Positions 58,911 through 64,000 of a DNA stretch of 64,000 nucleotides are shown here, piece by piece (positions within the stretch are counted from its first letter, which is position 1; each line of letters starts with the position of its first letter). Both the position numbers and the translations under genes were made by a program. This DNA is from Poa pratensis (lineage: Eukaryota > Streptophyta > Magnoliopsida > Poales > Poaceae), in the NCBI GenBank assembly GCA_947311845.1, contig CAMZMU010000111.1:22791023-22855022 (forward strand), given 5' to 3'. The notes under the pieces are model-generated. The model was not told where the DNA came from. It saw only the letters and a program-made list of their open reading frames with translations, and ran no database searches.

Positions 58911-59365
58911 TCATCTACTACTGCCGTCCGGGCTAGGGTTGAGCTTGGTTTGGAGGAAAGCCCATTTGTTTTGGACGAAGGCGGTTAGCCTTGGCAGTGC
59001 GGCTGACTTTATTGCGGCGACTGATTTGTCACTTGTAGTGAGTTTTAATTTTTCGCTTGTCCAACCATCTTGTCCCTTGCTTCAAAGTCATTTTGTCCAT
59101 TTCATATAGCTCCACAATATCCTGACTCAGAACATTATTCACTTTCTTGAATATATCTAGGCATGTTCTGGTTTTTCTAAATTATAACAATAGTCTATAG
59201 TACAAAACGTCACAAACTTTGTAGACAAAGCTTTTTCCAAGAGACGACCATTAGCATATCAACACAGTAGTTACATCCAAATTCAAAAAAAAAAACAGTA
59301 GTTACATCCGCTTCATTTTTCAGTTGTGCTCTTAACTACCTCAGACCGGCCTTCATGTCTATGAA

Positions 59366-59400
59366 CTAGATTCGAACGGCGCGGCTCGCCGCGCGGCACT
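59366..59400 (-). mobile_element. Helitron 3' terminus, minus strand
   Basis: Read on the minus strand: stem GCGCGGC-GAG-CCGCGC-type hairpin (about 59376-59394), then CTAG (59366-59369) and a host T. The body of this Helitron would extend to the right. No 5' end (TC...) was found before 64000, so its extent is unknown. Confidence 0.6.
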
Positions 59401-59850
59401 TGTGGGTTCTGTTAATTTTTTGCCCGTGGCTGACACATTTTATACAGATTATTACAAAATGATTATATCCAAAAGTATAATATAAATAGAATGATAACAG
59501 TAGTCATGTTAATACTTTGTTACTCAAACTATAGCATATTTGGCATGTGTACAGAGATCAGAGGGTTGATCAGAAGTCTAAACAATTGAAAGCATGTTTG
59601 TAGGAAACGAACAGATGATATATAGGAACTTTGAGATAGAAGGGTAACAACATAGTAGTTTACACCATACTACCCTTCTTAGTAGTTTACACCATACTAA
59701 GAAGGGTACATTATACCTTAGCAGTTTTTCAAACTCGACAAGAAGCACACATATATTTCACAAATTGGAAAAACATATTATCTGCATAGGTACTACGGAA
59801 AATATACGTAAGCATTGGCTGCCCAAGACGACGATAGACCCAAATTAACA

Positions 59851-60274
59851 TCATTCTTGGGAGGCTGGAAGCAAGCACATTTGGGCCACCTGTATAGAGA
59901 AAATAAGGAAGTCAGTAAAACAAAAATTCAGAGTTAGCGGGCAGGTTTTGTTCTTCTAACTTAAAACAGAATTAGACACAATGTACCCATATATAAAAAA
60001 GACGTGATTTGAATATAAAACTGTACTTGGGTGATGAAGAAACTAAAAGGCATGACAATACCTTCTTTGTAAGCTGTTCAAGTTCTTGGTCAGTCTTGGT
60101 CATTTGGAGATAGAGACATGCATCAAATTCTTGTTTTTTCTGCAGTCTAAAATAATTAGTCTTTGGGTATCTTTTTCTCAACACACTCCATGTATTGTAT
60201 TGCTTCATGCACTGCTTCATTCTCTGGATCACGTGCATTGCTTCGTGGATTGCTCTCGCATCAGTACTATCCAT
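59851..60274 (-). other. Two exon-like blocks of an unidentified gene
   Basis: A minus-strand block 60274-60062 ends DQELEQLTKK at a GT donor. After an intron (60061-59890) a short block 59889-59851 reads VAQMCLLPASQE and stops. Phase fits. No domain recognised. It lies inside the possible minus-strand Helitron, so it may be a captured gene fragment. Confidence 0.35.
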
Positions 60275-61237
60275 TGCTCTGATGCATACTCCTTGTTGTT
60301 GGAAAGAACATCAGAGTGACAATGACAGTGCCGTCTGTATTGGCAACATCTGAGAAGTAGATCTTGGGTGGGCAGCTACAACTCATCCAGCATGGCACCA
60401 AATATAACTCGGTGCCGAGTTTCAATGACTTCCATGCTGCACACCAAGTAAAAAGGATGTAAAGTAACTAAGAATTGATACATAGCTAAACTAATCGTAG
60501 AACGAACAACCCAGGTGTTGGAGAATGAATCTCAATGTATAATGACTATGGCAAGATCATCTAGGCGATACTCAATAAAACAAATGATTTGATAATTCCA
60601 TAAAGCATATGATGCAGCTAAAAATCAAAGGTAGAATGGACTATGGCATGAGATGGTGAGACATACCTTGTAGGCGATAACAATCAAAATCGTGCCATAC
60701 CTTCAACATTCAAGAAATCCACATATTCTGAGTTGAAAGGTGTCATTTATTTGGTTTCAAATGCGGAAAAAGAAGTACAAAAGGTTGATGCTCACTTTGG
60801 GAAGAGTATGGAGCCGATACCAAGAACACTGCAGCGTGCGTGTGACAGCAACAAAATTTCCGTCCAGAGATTTTCTGGCAAAAATGGATATTCATGAAAA
60901 AACGTAATGGACAAAATCCAATATTCATAACTTTATTTAGATGGAGATTATGAACTATATCAATGCAAATGCCGAGATACAAATTTTTTTACCATGAATC
61001 AATAATTCAAAGCATGCATGAAGAAATATCAACCAACACAGGTCATGCAAATTTTGACGCAAGATTCAAGAAAGAAGTCGAGCCTTGTGGTACATGTACC
61101 TCGTCTGGCCGGTCGTGTCTCGATCTAGTCACGTCGGCATTGTCAAGATGGCCTTTTATCCCCCACAAGGATGGTCATAGTACTGTCCGTTGAAGGAATA
61201 ATGGGATCTCAGTTCACACACCCACACAAATGAAAAC

Positions 61238-61240
<3 letters not shown>

Positions 61241-61274
<34 letters not shown>
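61241..61274 (+). repeat. (GA)17 microsatellite
   Basis: Perfect dinucleotide run of 34 bases. Confidence 0.97.
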
Positions 61275-61276
<2 letters not shown>

Positions 61277-63072
61277 CCAAGAAGTAAGGGCTGCAGACAT
61301 CATTTAGAGATTTAAATTATATACTCTGAATGATGGACATAGGAGTTGAGAAATCTTTAATCATGCTTTTATTGTCAGGTCATATAACTCCTTTTTTTAA
61401 CGCAGGTTTACAGATTCCTTACAGGGATACAATGTATGGTTTCCTCGCAAAGAGCACTCGATTATTATGAGTATAAGGGTGAAAAGCCAGTACTGGTAGA
61501 ATGTTATTGTTCCTCATCAGTTCTTCTACCGGCTTCCGTTAGAATTGAGATAATATAGCATCAAGCAACCTGCACAATTAAGGGAAGATAGTTAGATCAA
61601 AGACAAGAAAAAACGGTTCCACATCTATTGTAGCTACTATTTAGCAGTATCTCCTGAATATGACATGTCAAAGCCTAAAGCAAGTTCGATATATGTTGGA
61701 TTCCATTTGGGCATGCATGAATAAGTAATTGGCTATGTGCATGTGACAACTCTACAAAGAATGCCGGTTTTCATATGTAAAAAAATTCCTGAGACTCCAG
61801 ACACACTTTCTATTAATACTTCAGGCCACAAATGAAACTTCAAAGCGGCAGAACATGGCACCAATCAATGAGTCAAAATAATATATGGGGTTAAATTACA
61901 ACATGTAAGCTATCTGTTATCCTGATTGTTACTTATAATTATTTGTGAGTATAATTTACCAGAAGGGGTGCATCAATGATCTACTCAATAGCTAAGCTTT
62001 AGCGTGCAATGCAAAAAAACGCAATAATAATTCACTGAGGTATATCATGTAACTGAATAAACTATGTGATCAAAACACCACCTAATTACCGACAAAGATG
62101 ACAGTAACACTTGTGGGACAACTGTCATTGGTAAGTGCAATAATAGGGGATCTCAACAAATAAAAATCTTATTATTCCACCCTTGTGTGTAATCTAAACT
62201 GGCAAAATAAGTTAAGCCTCAACGAACAAAATGCATAATTAGCTGAGAGCTAACTTGTGTGTAGTCTAAACTAAGCATGGCGTGTCCTGACCTTAAACAC
62301 TTCAGTTTCTGGAGGGTGGCCTAGTTCTTGTTTTTCTTCGCTAGAGCATTAGCCGCACCTTTCAGCAATGGTGAGGTACGACTGGAGCAAAGAGCGAAAA
62401 ATTTATCGCAATTTATTATGGATAAAAAAGGATACTCAAAATATCAATAAGCTTATACGACGCTTCTAACGCAAATTGATTCAAGGCCTAAGCCACAAAC
62501 TATTGAACGGCAAGAAAAAAATTCTAACACTACGACGATGTTTAAGCACCTGTCCAGTTTGACCCTAGTGCCCAGTTTCCTAAAACAAAGGCTTACGAAA
62601 CATTCCTGCCAAATATTACAGGTGTCATTTCATGGCAAAAGTTGAAACTTGTAATAAAGGAATGGCAAGGAAATATGTAGAGGTCAAAAACTCTAAATAA
62701 AATAACCAATGAGTATAAAGAGCACATATAATTCAACCTCAAAATTTCAAACAAAATATAGCTCATAAACACCACCATGGTCATAAGACCTGGTATTCCA
62801 AACATTAATTAGGTGCAGACACTCCCTTCTGGTATGTCGTATCCATCCTAGTAGGTTCTAGAAACTCATAGGAGACAGTACAATGGAACTTACAGCCTCC
62901 TATATCAACCAGTCAAGAAAGGAATCATAATTCCCAAATCCAAGCATTAGACACAGCAAAAGTAGCACATGAACCATTTTCCTAAAGATTTATGAGAATA
63001 ATTGGCTCTTTGTTTCTTTGCCTAAACAGAGCAAGAGAGACAACGAAGAAAATGCATTATTCCATATCTGAC

Positions 63073-63172
63073 ATGAGACGATACCCATTAGCCATGCAAG
63101 TATCTACGTTTGCATCTTTTTTTTATGGTGGGGACCGTCAGATATGAGACGATACCCATTAGCCATGCAAGT
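63073..63172 (+). repeat. 29-bp direct repeat, 71-bp period
   Basis: The 29 bases starting ATGAGACGATACCC and ending CATGCAAGT occur at 63073-63101 and 63144-63172, identical. The 42 bases between them include T8. Either a tandem duplication or a long insertion-site duplication. Confidence 0.85.
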
Positions 63173-64000
63173 GTAAAAAACAATACCTACAAACTAACAC
63201 AACAGCAACGCATTCTTCTCTAAATGGACCAAAATGTTTTAGATTATTTTGAGGATACTACTTGTGGTTGATTCGCCGACTACCAAGCGCACCGACAGCA
63301 CAGAGCAATATACTGTAAATGCAGTTTCAAATAATGTAAATGAAGATATCATGCTCTGAAATGTTTATTACCTGCATCAAGTCACTGAACCTTTTGCACG
63401 GTCATCTACCTAGAGTTGTTCAAAATAAAAGCTTCTATTGTAACAAATAGTAGTACTCTGTGATGAGGTGAAGAGCACTAAAACCTGTAGTGATCATCTG
63501 GAACTAATCTGATGTGCATAAACAATTAGCTCCAATAAATCCTGCAATTTAAATATTGGTATGCATTAATGATCACAAAAGAATCTGATAATATTCTGCA
63601 CATAAATTAATTCCTAGCCAACTAAGAGAAGAAAATAACCCAGTGCATCGCTTTTGGGGTATAATATAGTTGATTAGTACAATTTTTTTTATAGGAACAC
63701 TATTAATCCTAGACCAAGCCGACATGCTGTTGCTGCCACTTCCAGCCATTCATCTCTTCTGCAAGCTGCCAAGCACCTCCTAAGCACTTGAGCAAAGCAA
63801 TAACAAACTAAGAAATTTAGTAAACATTGTGGGTGTGGGTGTGAGTGAAGATCCAATAGAACATCCGCATGGATTGGCATGGTAAGATAAACAATGGCAA
63901 GCAAGCATGACCTTCATTAAAAACATCAAGGAAAGAAAATAGGCTCTAAAATTTCACCATAAATGCAAACAGTGAGAGGAGGATGCCAAGCTGCAGGTTC

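Larger units (their letters stand above)
60461..64000. other. Unassigned AT-rich sequence
   Basis: Many intron-like stretches but no coding region that I can name. A (GA)n tract and a 29-bp direct repeat are listed separately. It may be introns of a gene or Helitron body. Confidence 0.4.

Noticed and set aside
58732..59109. 125-codon plus-strand frame
   Set aside because: Made largely of three repeat units with no domain.

Overview
This is nuclear DNA of a large-genome grass, most likely Triticeae (wheat, Aegilops or barley type). The signs are three plant genes with intron or codon structure typical of grasses, several Stowaway MITEs with CTCCCTCCGTTC ends, a Sirevirus-like Copia element, a Tat-type Gypsy element, Helitrons, PIF/Harbinger-like and hAT-like elements and plant LINEs. 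No bacterial, organellar, CRISPR, rRNA or tRNA gene features were seen.

Layout. (1) 0.7-3.05 kb: a diverged tandem array (about five units of about 470 bp) lies directly upstream of an intact, intronless MKK4/MKK5-type MAP kinase kinase gene (3534-4640, +). (2) 6926-7202: a complete 277-bp miniature LTR element (SMART/TRIM class) with 74-bp LTRs, primer site, purine tract and target duplication. (3) 8361-32002: a three-level nest. A small TTA-flanked MITE is split by a 2.2-kb-LTR Copia element that has gag only (8405-31768, duplication CATAT). Its 3' LTR is in turn split by a 13.4-kb Tat-type Gypsy element on the minus strand (17996-31438, duplication CCTCT). The Gypsy element has near-identical 492-bp LTRs, a broken pol and a spliced gene on its opposite strand. 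(4) 32107-35227: a Helitron with both termini, abutting a 53-bp Stowaway. (5) 35.9-40.9 kb: two TWA-flanked PIF/Harbinger-like elements, one carrying a 325-codon ORF and the other containing a hAT-like insertion, with a LINE reverse transcriptase relic between them.

(6) 41.0-43.8 kb, minus: a five-exon receptor-like cytoplasmic kinase with a universal-stress-protein domain, carrying an apparent 1-nt frameshift. (7) 44.5-48.6 kb, minus: a ten-exon DUF676-type lipase gene with two apparent frame breaks and three MITEs in its introns. (8) 49.0-54.7 kb, plus: a full-length but decayed LINE inserted about 430 bp upstream of the lipase start. (9) 55-64 kb: a LINE tail fragment, an eIF3G RRM pseudogene, a hairpin Stowaway, a minus-strand Helitron terminus and mostly unassigned AT-rich sequence.

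The host genes (MAPKK, USP-kinase, lipase) share no obvious pathway. Most of the window is explained by successive transposition, and the order of insertions can be read from target-site duplications. All coordinates and splice junctions were read by eye. Family names rest on recognised motifs, not on searches.
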